Part shown: positions 50,834 through 59,653 of the stretch, one piece after another
How positions within the stretch are numbered: the first letter of the stretch is position 1
Layout: every line of letters starts with the position of its first letter
Assembly (NCBI GenBank): GCA_050248955.1
Contig: JBFWRK010000001.1
Location: forward strand, 372,001 to 436,000
Length of the DNA: 64,000 nucleotides
Reading direction: 5' to 3'
From: JBFWRK01 sp050248955
GTDB taxonomy: Bacteria; Actinomycetota; Acidimicrobiia; Acidimicrobiales; Ilumatobacteraceae
The notes under the pieces: generated by a model
Told to the model about the DNA's origin: nothing
Databases searched by the model: none
What the model saw: the letters and a program-made list of their open reading frames with translations, nothing else
Position numbers and translations under genes: made by a program

Positions 50834-51649
50834 TCAGTCGAAGAGCTCAGGATCCGTCCGGCAGATCTCCTGCCAGAGCGGCTGGAAGCTGAACCATCCG
50901 GCGAGCGGGAACCCTGTCTGCTGCGCGGTGTACGTCGCCATGTCGTGGGGGATGTGCTTCGGCGTCCCTGCCGCCATCGCGAGCAGCTGCGCCTGGCAGC
51001 TCCGCTCCATGGACACGAACCAGAACGCCGCCTCGTCGACGGTCTGGCCGACCGTGAACAACCCGTGGTTCTGGTGGATCGCTGCTTTACCCGTGGGGAA
51101 CGCGGCAGCCAGCTCCTTGCCGGCCTCGACGTCGAACACGACGGCGCCGCCCTGTTCGGTGATGACCCGGTGATCCTCGTAGAAGATGCATGAGTCCTGC
51201 GTGATCGGGTCGAGCGGGACCCCGAGCGAGGAGAACGCCTTGCCGTGAACGCTGTGGCTGTGGGCGGCGGCGATGACGTCGGGCCGCGCGCCGTGGATCG
51301 CGGAGTGGATCACGAACGCCGCCCGGTTGACCGGCTGCGCGCCGTGGACGACATCGCCGCTGTGGTTCACGAGGAGAAGGTCGCTGACCCGCATGTGGCG
51401 GAAGCTCAGACCGAACGGGTTGACCCAGAAGTGGTCGGGGAACTCCGGGTCGCGCACGGTGATGTGGCCGGCGACCCCCTCGCCGAAGCCGAGGCGGCCG
51501 AAGACCCGTAGCGCGCCGGCGAGCTTCTGCTTGCGGTGGAGGCGTTCCTCCTCGACCGTGTCGAACACGGGCGGTCCGGCGAGGCCGACTTCCTTCGGGG
51601 TGAGGGGGATGCCGTCGATGGAGCGGGTCTCGTTCTCGGTGAGCGCCAT
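50834..51649 (-). CDS. Class II aldolase/adducin-family protein
   Basis: A 271-aa protein with the class II aldolase fold: LGFGEGVAGHITVRDPEFPDHFWVNPFGLSFRHM, VIHSAIHGARPDVIAAAHSHSVHGKAFSSLG (the H.H zinc pair), and AAIHQNHGLFTVGQTVDEA (third His). The acidic catalytic residue of fuculose-phosphate aldolases (Glu) is not obvious, so it may be a decarboxylase or an unassigned member, as in many actinobacteria. ATG 51649 is the start. Confidence 0.85.
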   Translation of the reverse strand: MALTENETRSIDGIPLTPKEVGLAGPPVFDTVEEERLHRKQKLAGALRVFGRLGFGEGVAGHITVRDPEFPDHFWVNPFGLSFRHMRVSDLLLVNHSGDVVHGAQPVNRAAFVIHSAIHGARPDVIAAAHSHSVHGKAFSSLGVPLDPITQDSCIFYEDHRVITEQGGAVVFDVEAGKELAAAFPTGKAAIHQNHGLFTVGQTVDEAAFWFVSMERSCQAQLLAMAAGTPKHIPHDMATYTAQQTGFPLAGWFSFQPLWQEICRTDPELFD

Positions 51650-51676
51650 GACGGAACGCTACCTGCGGGTTCGGTC

Positions 51677-54070
51677 TCAGCCGAGCGCGACCAGGGCGGC
51701 GTTGACGAGCTGGTCGGGCAGGAGGTCGAACGCGTCGTACAGCTCGGCGATCGTGCCGGACTGACCGAACCCGTCGACGCCGACCGGGACCACCCGCGTG
51801 CCGAAGACCGATCCGAGCCACGCGAGCGAATGGCTCGCCGCGTCGTGGACCGTGACGATCGGCAGCCGCCGCTCGGCGGGGGAGAGCAGCCGCGCGAGAT
51901 GCAGCTCGACGCCGCCGGTCGCAGCGGTGCGGCTGGCATGCTGGAGCGCTCCTCGCCACTCTCGGTAGAGGCGGTCGGCACTCGTGAGGTCGAGCACCGT
52001 CGCGGCGATGCCCTCCGCGGCGAGCAGCGCGGCCGCGGCAACTGCCTCGGGCACGACCGCACCAGCGGCGCCGAGCACGACGCCCTCATCGTCGGCGTTC
52101 GAGACGGCGGGCTCGACGAGCCGATAGCCGCCGGCGATGACGTCCGCGCGCAGGCGATCCTCGCCGATCCGCTCCATCGCTGACGCGAACGGCGACTGGT
52201 CGATCGGGCGTGTCGACAACCGCAGGTAGAGGCTCTCGCCGTCGGGCGTGCCGAGCCGGCGGAGACCGTCGCACAGCAGCCAGTCGAGCGCGGTCGCGTA
52301 CGCCGGCTCGGCAAGCGTGAGCCCGGGCAGCTCCATGCCGATCGACGCGGTGATCGTGCTCTGGTGAGCGCCGCCCTCCGGTGAGAGCGTGATCCCCGAA
52401 GGCGTGCCGACGACGACGAAGCGGGCGCCGTTGTAGAGCGCGTAGATCAAGGCGTCGAGCCCACGGCAGACGAACGGGTCGTAGACGGTGCCGATCGGCA
52501 ACAGGTGCTCGCCGTGCAGTTCGTGACCGAGACCGAGCGCATGCAGCGTGAGGAAGAGGTTCATCTCGCTGATGCCGAGCTCGACGTGATGACCCGCCGA
52601 TGTCTGCTTCCATCGGAGCAGTCGACCCTCGCCGAGGAAGTCGGGTTGCTCGTCGGCGTTGAAGACGCCCATCTTGTTGATCCAGCCGCCGAGGTTCGTG
52701 GACACGCTGACGTCGGGCGATGTCGTCACGAGGCGGGCGGCTACCTCGGGGATCGCCGCGAGCCCGGTCATCAGGCGGCCGAACGTCTCCTGTGTCGACA
52801 CTGCCTTCGACGTCAGCGCGCCGACTGCGGCGGGCAGCGGGAGCTCGGGCCGGTCGGGGACGGGTTGGTTGTTGAGGTCGGCGCCCACGGCCGTGCACCA
52901 ACGGGACTCCGGCGTGTCGTCCGGGAAGCGGTCCCACTCGGTGTCCGGGGTGAGCCGGAGCTCGGTGCGCAGCGCGTCGATCTGGTCAGCACTCAGGAGC
53001 GCGGCATGGTTCAGGGGGTCGCCGGCGATCGGCAGACCCCAGCCCTTCACGGTGTAGGCGAACACGACGCTCGGTCGGTCGGTCGCCCCGTCGCAGGCGC
53101 GGTAGCTCTCGAGGAGCACCTGCAGATCGTGACCGCCGAGGTTCTGCACGAGCGGTGCGAGGTCGTCGTCGGCGACGTTCTCCAGGAAGGCGGTGACGTC
53201 CTCGGCAGCGTTCGCGAGGAACCGCTGCCGCAGGTCTGCGCCTCGATGGGCGAAGAGCGACTGGTACTCCTCGTTCGACATCGCGTCGATGTGCCGGCGC
53301 AGCGCCTCACCGCCGGGCTCGGCGAAGGCGGCCTGCAGCCGGTGGCCGTACTTCGCCTCGACGACGTGCCAACCGGCGCCCTCGAAGAACTCCATCAGCT
53401 TCTTGATCTTCATGCCGGGGATCACCCGGTCGAGGCTCTGGCGGTTCGCGTCGACGATCCACATCACGTTGCCGAGGCCCTGCAACGCCGGGTCTGCGAT
53501 CGCCTCCCAGATGTTCCCCTCGTCGAGCTCGGCGTCCCCGACGAGCGCGATGAACCGCGCCGGCCGCGCGGTGCGTGGGCCGAAGTGTGCCTCGACGTAG
53601 CGCCGGGTCGCGGCGGCGAAGAGCGGAGCGACCGCGCCGAGGCCGACGGAGCCGGTGGAGAAGTCGGCGACGTCGGGATCCTTGGTGCGGCTCGGGTAGG
53701 CCTGGAGGCCGCCGGCTTCCCGAAGGCGGGTGAGGTAGGAACGGTCGAGCTCGCCCGTGAGGTACTTGATCGCGTGGTACACGGGCGAGGCGTGGGGCTT
53801 GACCGAGACCTTGTCGTCGCCGTGTAGGTGGCCGAACCACAGCGACGTCATGATCCCGACCATCGACGCGCTCGAGGCCTGATGCCCGCCGACCTTGACC
53901 GCGAACTCGGCCGTGCGACCGCCCGGTGCGGCGAGCTCGACGCGGTCGCGATTCGCGTGGTCGACCATCCGCACTGCCAGCCACAGCACCCGGCGTTGGA
54001 TCTCCTCGAGCGTCGACAGATCGTGCTCGGCCTCGATCTCGACAACGGTCTCGGTCACGGTCTCGGTCAC
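51677..54070 (-). CDS. AceE-like thiamine diphosphate-dependent 2-oxoacid dehydrogenase E1 / transketolase-like protein
   Basis: A 797-aa homodimeric-E1-type protein. The TPP site is GDAELDEGNIWEAIADPALQGLGNVMWIVDANRQSLD. Other AceE features are HASPVYHAIKYLTG, FSTGSVGLGAVAPLFAAATRRYV, GWGLPIAGDPLNHAALLS and GINSEMN-like ELGISEMNLFLTLHALG. It would decarboxylate pyruvate or a related 2-oxoacid. It is shorter than AceE (~890 aa) and is not accompanied by E2/E3 genes here, so a stand-alone transketolase-like activity is possible. ATG 54070 is the start. Confidence 0.82.
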   Translation of the reverse strand: MTETVTETVVEIEAEHDLSTLEEIQRRVLWLAVRMVDHANRDRVELAAPGGRTAEFAVKVGGHQASSASMVGIMTSLWFGHLHGDDKVSVKPHASPVYHAIKYLTGELDRSYLTRLREAGGLQAYPSRTKDPDVADFSTGSVGLGAVAPLFAAATRRYVEAHFGPRTARPARFIALVGDAELDEGNIWEAIADPALQGLGNVMWIVDANRQSLDRVIPGMKIKKLMEFFEGAGWHVVEAKYGHRLQAAFAEPGGEALRRHIDAMSNEEYQSLFAHRGADLRQRFLANAAEDVTAFLENVADDDLAPLVQNLGGHDLQVLLESYRACDGATDRPSVVFAYTVKGWGLPIAGDPLNHAALLSADQIDALRTELRLTPDTEWDRFPDDTPESRWCTAVGADLNNQPVPDRPELPLPAAVGALTSKAVSTQETFGRLMTGLAAIPEVAARLVTTSPDVSVSTNLGGWINKMGVFNADEQPDFLGEGRLLRWKQTSAGHHVELGISEMNLFLTLHALGLGHELHGEHLLPIGTVYDPFVCRGLDALIYALYNGARFVVVGTPSGITLSPEGGAHQSTITASIGMELPGLTLAEPAYATALDWLLCDGLRRLGTPDGESLYLRLSTRPIDQSPFASAMERIGEDRLRADVIAGGYRLVEPAVSNADDEGVVLGAAGAVVPEAVAAAALLAAEGIAATVLDLTSADRLYREWRGALQHASRTAATGGVELHLARLLSPAERRLPIVTVHDAASHSLAWLGSVFGTRVVPVGVDGFGQSGTIAELYDAFDLLPDQLVNAALVALG

Positions 54071-54122
54071 GGTCGTCCTTCCCCCGGTGACACCGGCGAT
54101 CGGACGCTACCGTGGACGCCCC

Positions 54123-55466
54123 ATGGCCCGCTTCCAGGTTCTCGGCATCCCGGTGCAGGTCGATCCGTGGTTCCTGCTCGGGCTGTTCTTCGTCTACTCG
54201 TGGTCCGGCGGTGACCAGATCGGGCTGTTCGCGGCGTTGTCGCTCGGCGTGCTCACGCTCGTCCACGAGCTCGGGCACGCGATCACCGCCCGCCGCTACG
54301 GCTGCACCGTCTCGATCAGCCTCAACCTGTTCGTCGGCTGGGCGTCATATGCCTCCGATCGCCCGCTCACCCGCCGGCAGCAGGTGCTCATCAGCCTGAT
54401 GGGCCCGCTCACGCAGCTCGCGGTGACGCTGAGCGCGCTGGCGTTCGTGCACGGCATGATCCAGCGCTCCGACAGCGTCGTCGGCTGGTGGCAGTTCGGG
54501 GTCGGCCTGTCGTGGGCCGGCGTGGTGATCGCGTTCTTGAACCTGCTGCCGCTCTGGCCACTCGACGGCGGCCACGTGCTGCACTCGATCCTCGGAAAGT
54601 TCGTACCGCCTCGCTCGGCGCTCCGTGCCGTGCTCGTGTGGACCCTCGTCGCGATCGGACTGATGGTCGTCGTCGGCATCGTGGCGAAGGGTGCCGACTC
54701 GGGGCTGCTCGCCGAGGAGCGTCGCCGACCCGCCGACGCGGCGCGGCGGTTGCTCGACCCGTCACTCGGGTCGGCGTTGTGGGCGCAGGTGCGGGCGCTG
54801 CCGGCGTACCTGATCGACCTGCCGTGGTTCCTGCTGTTCTTCTCCGGGCTGGCGACGGTGCAGGGGTTGCAGCGCGTGTCGAACCGGCCGGAGATCGCGG
54901 CGCCGGCAGGCGGCGACGAACGCCTCGCAGCAGCGGCGGCGGGTGAGCGTCGTGGCTGGCACGAGCGCCGGCTGCCGGAGATGCCGAAGGGGTTCACGGC
55001 GTCGCCCTGGCTGCGGGCGCACCTCGCGCTGCGCGGCGGCGACACCGCCGGTGTGCAGGCAGCGCTCGCCCAGGTGACCGCGCCAGGCCGACGCTGGGTC
55101 CTGCCCGACGTGCCCGCCCGGGCGGAGCTGGCGCCGCTCGTCGAGCGCTTGGCCGAGCCGGTGCCGCTCGGAGCGCCGGTCTACAACGCGGTCGCGCTCC
55201 ACGTGATGTCGTGGCACGGGCCGGCGGACCGCTTGCTGCGGTACGCCGGCGAGCTCTACGCGGCGACCCGCGATCCGGAGGTCCTGTTCGTGGCGGCAGC
55301 AGGACTGGCCCGGCGCGGCGAGGCCGACGCCGCGCTCGCCTGGTTGCGGCGGGCGCTCGTCGAGCGCCCCGACGCGGACCGCGTGCTCGGCGACCCGGCG
55401 TTCGTGCCGTTCCGGGCGCGACCCGACTTCCAGCACCTCCTCGGCCAGCTCCCCACCTCGCCATAG
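54123..55466 (+). CDS. Site-2 protease family zinc metalloprotease (M50) with helical-repeat tail
   Basis: A 447-aa membrane protein. The zinc site HELGH is at residues 48-52 and the second site NLLPLWPLDGGH has Asp148. Four or more membrane helices surround them. From residue ~285 a soluble C-terminal part of TPR-like helices follows (ALRGGDTAGVQAALAQV, GEADAALAWLRRALVERPDAD). It would cut within membranes or sense damage. ATG 54123 is the start, 52 bases from the divergent AceE-like start. Confidence 0.9.
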   Translation: MARFQVLGIPVQVDPWFLLGLFFVYSWSGGDQIGLFAALSLGVLTLVHELGHAITARRYGCTVSISLNLFVGWASYASDRPLTRRQQVLISLMGPLTQLAVTLSALAFVHGMIQRSDSVVGWWQFGVGLSWAGVVIAFLNLLPLWPLDGGHVLHSILGKFVPPRSALRAVLVWTLVAIGLMVVVGIVAKGADSGLLAEERRRPADAARRLLDPSLGSALWAQVRALPAYLIDLPWFLLFFSGLATVQGLQRVSNRPEIAAPAGGDERLAAAAAGERRGWHERRLPEMPKGFTASPWLRAHLALRGGDTAGVQAALAQVTAPGRRWVLPDVPARAELAPLVERLAEPVPLGAPVYNAVALHVMSWHGPADRLLRYAGELYAATRDPEVLFVAAAGLARRGEADAALAWLRRALVERPDADRVLGDPAFVPFRARPDFQHLLGQLPTSP

Positions 55467-55505
55467 TCACCGCCGCCGCCGCCCCCGTCGGCGTCGGCGT
55501 CGGCG

Positions 55506-56096
55506 TCAGGTGGGCGGGACGAGGACGCCACTCATGACGTGCACGACGCCGTTGGTCGCCTCGACGTCCCCGGCGGCGATCTCGATGCCGTTGATCAGCA
55601 CCGTGTCGCCCTCGCGAGTGACGGTCAGGTCGATACCGGCGAGCGTTTCGAGCGTGCCTGGCTGCAGGTCGGCGAGGGGCAGCTTGCCGGGCACGACGTG
55701 GTACGTGAGCACCGTCGTGAGCAGGTCCTTGTCGGCGCGGACCGAGGCGAGGGTTCCGTCAGGAAGTGCTGCGAACGCCTCGTTCGTGGGCGCGAAGACC
55801 GTGATCGGCCCGGGTGCCCGCAACGCCTCGATGAGCCCGGCATCGACGACGAGGCCGGCGAGCGTCGTGAACGTCGGGCCCTTCAGGGCCGTGCCGACGA
55901 TGTCGTACAGCCCCGGCACGGACGCGACCGTCGTGGCCGTCGCGTCGGCAACCGTCGTGTCGGTGGCGCCGAGCGACGAGCCGGCCAGCGTGGTGGTCGC
56001 CTCGGCGTCGGGCTCGTCGTCCGAACAGGCGGCGACGAACAGCGAACCCGCGGCGAGGCAGGCGAACAGAGCTCGGGCAGTGCGAGGAGGGGTCAC
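55506..56096 (-). CDS. Fasciclin (FAS1) domain lipoprotein
   Basis: A 196-aa protein beginning at GTG 56096. A lipoprotein signal ends in FVAACSDDE. After a Thr-rich linker the FAS1 domain has FTTLAGLVVDAGLIEALRAPGPITVFAPTNEAFAALPDGTL, LLTTVLTYHVVPGKL and VIHVMSGVLVPP-like NGVVHVMSGVLVPPT. FAS1 domains mediate cell-surface adhesion. It is convergent with the protease gene. Confidence 0.9.
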   Translation of the reverse strand: MTPPRTARALFACLAAGSLFVAACSDDEPDAEATTTLAGSSLGATDTTVADATATTVASVPGLYDIVGTALKGPTFTTLAGLVVDAGLIEALRAPGPITVFAPTNEAFAALPDGTLASVRADKDLLTTVLTYHVVPGKLPLADLQPGTLETLAGIDLTVTREGDTVLINGIEIAAGDVEATNGVVHVMSGVLVPPT

Positions 56097-56220
56097 GCGG
56101 CCACGGTAGAGACCCGGTGGACGACGAGAGCAGGGCACCCCGGCCCCCGGGCCTAGGGACTTCGGTCCCAAACGGGCCTCCGTCCACCCGCACCCGGTCG
56201 GTGAGGTGGCGGTGAGGCAG

Positions 56221-57806
56221 TCACTGGCGGGTGAGGTGGATGACCCCGGCGAAGCGCTCGATCGCGGCGGTGTCGTCGAGGTCGGCGAGGCTGACCATCA
56301 CGGTGCCGACGCCGAGCTCGGCGAGGTCGCGCACCCGATCGGCATGCTGCGCCACGGTGCCGGCACTGACCCGCTGTGCGAACCGCTCGGCGCTGACCCG
56401 AGCCGGACGGAGCCGCTCGACCAGCGACGCGACCTCGTCCACATCGCGCCCGACGAGCACGGTCGAGAGCTGCGTCACCTCGACCTCCGCGGGATCCCGT
56501 CCGACCTCGGCACAGTGTCGGCGGAGCACGGCGACCTTCCGCGCGATCGTCGGCGCTTCACCGAACAGGTTGCAGGCGTCGGCGTAGCGGGCGGCGAGCC
56601 GGAGCGTGGTGCGCTCACCTGATCCACCGATCAGCAGCGGGATCCGCTCCTGCAGCGGCCTCGGATAGCACATCGCCTCGGGCACATGGATCGCTCGTCC
56701 GGTGAACGACGGCGTGCCCGGGCCCCAGAGCAGCGGCAACAGCTTGAGCGCGTCCTCCAGCAACGCGTAGCGGTCACGCAGCGGAGGGAACGGCCAACCG
56801 TAGGCGAGGTGCTCCTCCCGGTACCAGGCCGCTCCGAGGCCGCACATCGCCCGGCCGCCGGAGAGCACGTCGAGCGTGGCGACGATCTTCCCGAGGTGGG
56901 CGATGTTCCGGTAGGTGATGCCGGTCACGAGCGTGCCGAGGCGGATCGTGCTGGTGACGCCGGCGAGATAGCCGAGTGTCGTCCAGCTCTCGAGCATTTC
57001 CTCCCACGGACGGCCCATCGACGGGATCTGGCGGAAGTGGTCCATCAGCCACAGCTGGTCGAAGCCGGCCGTCTCGGCGGCGAGGGCGATCTCCCGCAAC
57101 CGTGATCCGATGGCGGCCGGGCCTCCTTCCCAGGTGAACCGCGGCACCTGCAGCCCGAACCGGACCCCAGGTGGCCGTTCCACCGCCGGCACGGCTGCGG
57201 CTGGGTCCGTGGCCGAAGCTGCCGCGCCCGCCGCGCCCGCCTTCGTCCGCGAGTGCGACCTGGCCCCGGGCGCGAGGTGGGCCGGCGCGAGCGTGGCGCG
57301 GTGCGCGGTCGTGACGACGTGGAGCTCGTCGAAGTCGTCGTCGCGGAGGGTCTCCAGAACCGACGGCCAGCGCTCGAGCTGCGCCCGTAGCACGGCCTCG
57401 GGGAGACGTTCCTCACGACCGCGGTTGCGTCGCCTGATCTCACCCGGAGGAGCGTCGAGTGCGATCGCGACGCATGGCACGGCAGCAGCGCGGCCGAGGT
57501 CGCGCCAGCGGATCCGCTGCTGCCGGTCGAGCGCGAGCGAGTCGATGACGGTCGTCAGTCCGCGGCGGAGCCGGCGGGTTGCGATCTCCTCGACGAGCGC
57601 GAACGCGTCTGCCGATGCAGTGAGGTCGTGCGCGCCCTCGCCGACCGCGTCCTGAGCACATCCGACGAGACGATCTGGTTCGGCGCGAACTGCGTCGTCG
57701 CCCAGGTCGACTTCCCGACACCGGCCGGGCCGATGAGCACCACCAGACACGGCGAGGGCAGGACCAAGACCGTGCTCGCGCCCGTGCTCGGTGGCTCGCC
57801 GCTCAC
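56221..57806 (-). pseudogene. P-loop kinase-LLM (luciferase-like) oxidoreductase fusion, frameshifted
   Basis: The frame starting at GTG 57806 (overlapping the SulP stop as GTGA) encodes VLVLPSPCLVVLIGPAGVGKSTWATTQFAPNQIVSSDVLR, the start of a PNKP-like P-loop kinase. The natural continuation (DAVGEGAHDLTASADAFALVEEIATRRLRRGLTTVIDSLALDRQQRIRW) lies in the next frame, so one base appears to be missing at about 57650-57657. After the ~180-aa kinase the same frame continues into a luciferase-like, F420-type oxidoreductase (RFGLQVPRFTWEGGPAAIG, MDHFRQIPSMG, LGTLVTGITYRNIAHLGKIVATLDVLSGGR). Either the first part is broken or there is a sequencing error; the LLM part alone would still be intact if an internal start is used. 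Confidence 0.75.
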
Positions 57807-59533
57807 GTCGCTCCGTTCCCGCTGATCGGTGGCGGGCGCGAGTCCTCCTCGAAGGCGCGCACGGCGGCGTTGATCGTGAGGAAGGTGCGCAGCGTGCCGT
57901 CGGGTGGCAGCAGCCGGGCGCGTCCGAGACGGTCGAGCACGTGGTCGTTGGCGCGGGCGATGGCGACCGTCGCGACGCCGGCACTGCGCAGCGAGGCGAG
58001 GATCTCGAAGAGGGCGTCGGTCGCGGTGGCGTCGACCGAGCCGACGCCTTCGAAGTCGAGCACGACCCATCGCTCGGTGCCCGGGTTGGCGTCGAGCACG
58101 GCGTGCAGCCGCTCGTCGAACCGTGTCGTGTTGGCGAAGAACAGCGGGGCGTCGAAGCGGTAGACGAGCAGGCCGGGGAGGGTCGTCGCTCCTGGCACCT
58201 CGTCGACGTCGACCCAGCCCTCCTGACCCGCCGCCGCGCCGAGCACCGCGTCGTGCGGGCGGGCCATCCGGTACAGCGCGACGACCGCCGACAGCACCAC
58301 CGCGATCAGGACGCCGACCAGGACGTCGAAGATCATCACGCCGAGCGCGGCGATCACGGCGAGACCGAACTCGGCGCGGCTCACCCGCCAGAGGTCTCTG
58401 TAGCCGGGCACGTCGAGGATCGCGATGCCGGCGGCGAGGATGACCGCCGCGAGGGCGGGTGTCGGGATGCGCTCCAGCAGGGGACGCATCGTGACCAGCG
58501 CGAGCGCGAGGGTGGCCGCGGCGATCACACCAGTGAGCTGGGTCCGGCTGCGCAGATCCGCGGCGATGCCGGTCCGGCTCGCGCTCGACGAGATCGGGAA
58601 GCCACGCGAGACACCCGAAGCGAGGTTCTCCACGCCGAGCGCCAGCAGCTCCCGGTTCGGGTCGATGCGGTAGCCGAGCCGCGCGGCCACCGACCGCGCG
58701 GTGATGACGTTGTCGCTGTAGCCGACGAGCGCGATGCCGAACGCGATCGGCAGGAGCGAGCCCAGGTCGGCCAGCGCGACGTCGGGGATCCGGAGCGACG
58801 GGATCCCGCTCGGGATCGCGCCGATCTCCGAGATGCCGTGGTCGTCGAGCGACATCAGCGCCACGACGAGCCCGGCCAGCGCGACGACGATCAGCGACGC
58901 CGGCAGCCTCGGGTACCAACGGCGGAGAGCGAGGATGCCGGCGAGGCTCGCCGCGCCGAGACCGAGCGTCAGGCCGTCGATCTCGTCGATGTTCCGAACG
59001 AGCTCCCAGGCGCGCGGGAAGAACGTGTCGGTGGTGATGCGGACAGCGGTGAACTTGCTGATCTGACTCGAGATGAGGGTGAGGCCGACGCCGGTGATGT
59101 AGCCGACGAGCACGGGCTTCGACAGCAGGTCGGCGAGGAAGCCGAGGCGGAGCACGTAGGCGACGAAGCACACCGCGGCGACGGTCAGTGCGAGCGCGCT
59201 CATCAGCGTGAGGTAGCGGGCCGGGTCCTGGTCAGCACCGACGAGGCCGGAGACGCCAGCGGCAGCCAGGATCGCCGTACCCGGTTCCGGGCCGACGCCG
59301 AGGTGCCGCGACGTCCCGATCACCGCGTACGCGACTAGCGCGAGCAGCGCGGCATGGAAGCCGGTCGCGGGTGGTACCCCGGCGACCTCCGCGTAGGCCA
59401 TGCACTGGGGCACGAGGAGCGCCGCGACCGTGAACCCGGCGAGCACGTCCGCCGTCAGCCAACCGCGCTCGTAGTGACGGATCAGGTCCCACCCGGAGCG
59501 GGGTCGGTCGAGCACGCCGGTGAGCTCGGGCAT
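57803..59533 (-). CDS. SulP-family anion transporter with STAS domain
   Basis: A 576-aa protein. About 12 membrane segments contain the SulP signature region LTADVLAGFTVAALLVPQCMAYAEVAGVPPATGFHAALLALVAYAVIG and FPISSSASRTGIAADLRSRTQLTGVI. The C-terminal ~120 residues are a STAS domain (LLVYRFDAPLFFANTTRFDERLHAVLD, VVLDFEGVGSVDATATDALFEIL). It moves sulfate, bicarbonate or a similar anion. ATG 59533 is the start. It overlaps the downstream kinase-LLM gene. Confidence 0.9.
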   Translation of the reverse strand: MPELTGVLDRPRSGWDLIRHYERGWLTADVLAGFTVAALLVPQCMAYAEVAGVPPATGFHAALLALVAYAVIGTSRHLGVGPEPGTAILAAAGVSGLVGADQDPARYLTLMSALALTVAAVCFVAYVLRLGFLADLLSKPVLVGYITGVGLTLISSQISKFTAVRITTDTFFPRAWELVRNIDEIDGLTLGLGAASLAGILALRRWYPRLPASLIVVALAGLVVALMSLDDHGISEIGAIPSGIPSLRIPDVALADLGSLLPIAFGIALVGYSDNVITARSVAARLGYRIDPNRELLALGVENLASGVSRGFPISSSASRTGIAADLRSRTQLTGVIAAATLALALVTMRPLLERIPTPALAAVILAAGIAILDVPGYRDLWRVSRAEFGLAVIAALGVMIFDVLVGVLIAVVLSAVVALYRMARPHDAVLGAAAGQEGWVDVDEVPGATTLPGLLVYRFDAPLFFANTTRFDERLHAVLDANPGTERWVVLDFEGVGSVDATATDALFEILASLRSAGVATVAIARANDHVLDRLGRARLLPPDGTLRTFLTINAAVRAFEEDSRPPPISGNGAT

Positions 59534-59587
59534 CTCTCGGCACCCTATTCGGAGGGCACCGGGCGATGCGGCGCAAGTGCGGCGCGG

Positions 59588-59628
59588 GTGCGGCGTGGGT
59601 GCGGCGTGGGTGCGGCGTGGGTGCGGCG
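59588..59628. repeat. 11-bp tandem repeat (about 3.7 copies)
   Basis: The unit GTGCGGCGTGG is repeated three times in full and once in part, between the divergent SulP and mutase genes and 26 bases upstream of the mutase start. It may affect expression or simply reflect slippage. Confidence 0.8.
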
Positions 59629-59653
59629 GCGCCTCGCGTCGTACGCTCTGGTC

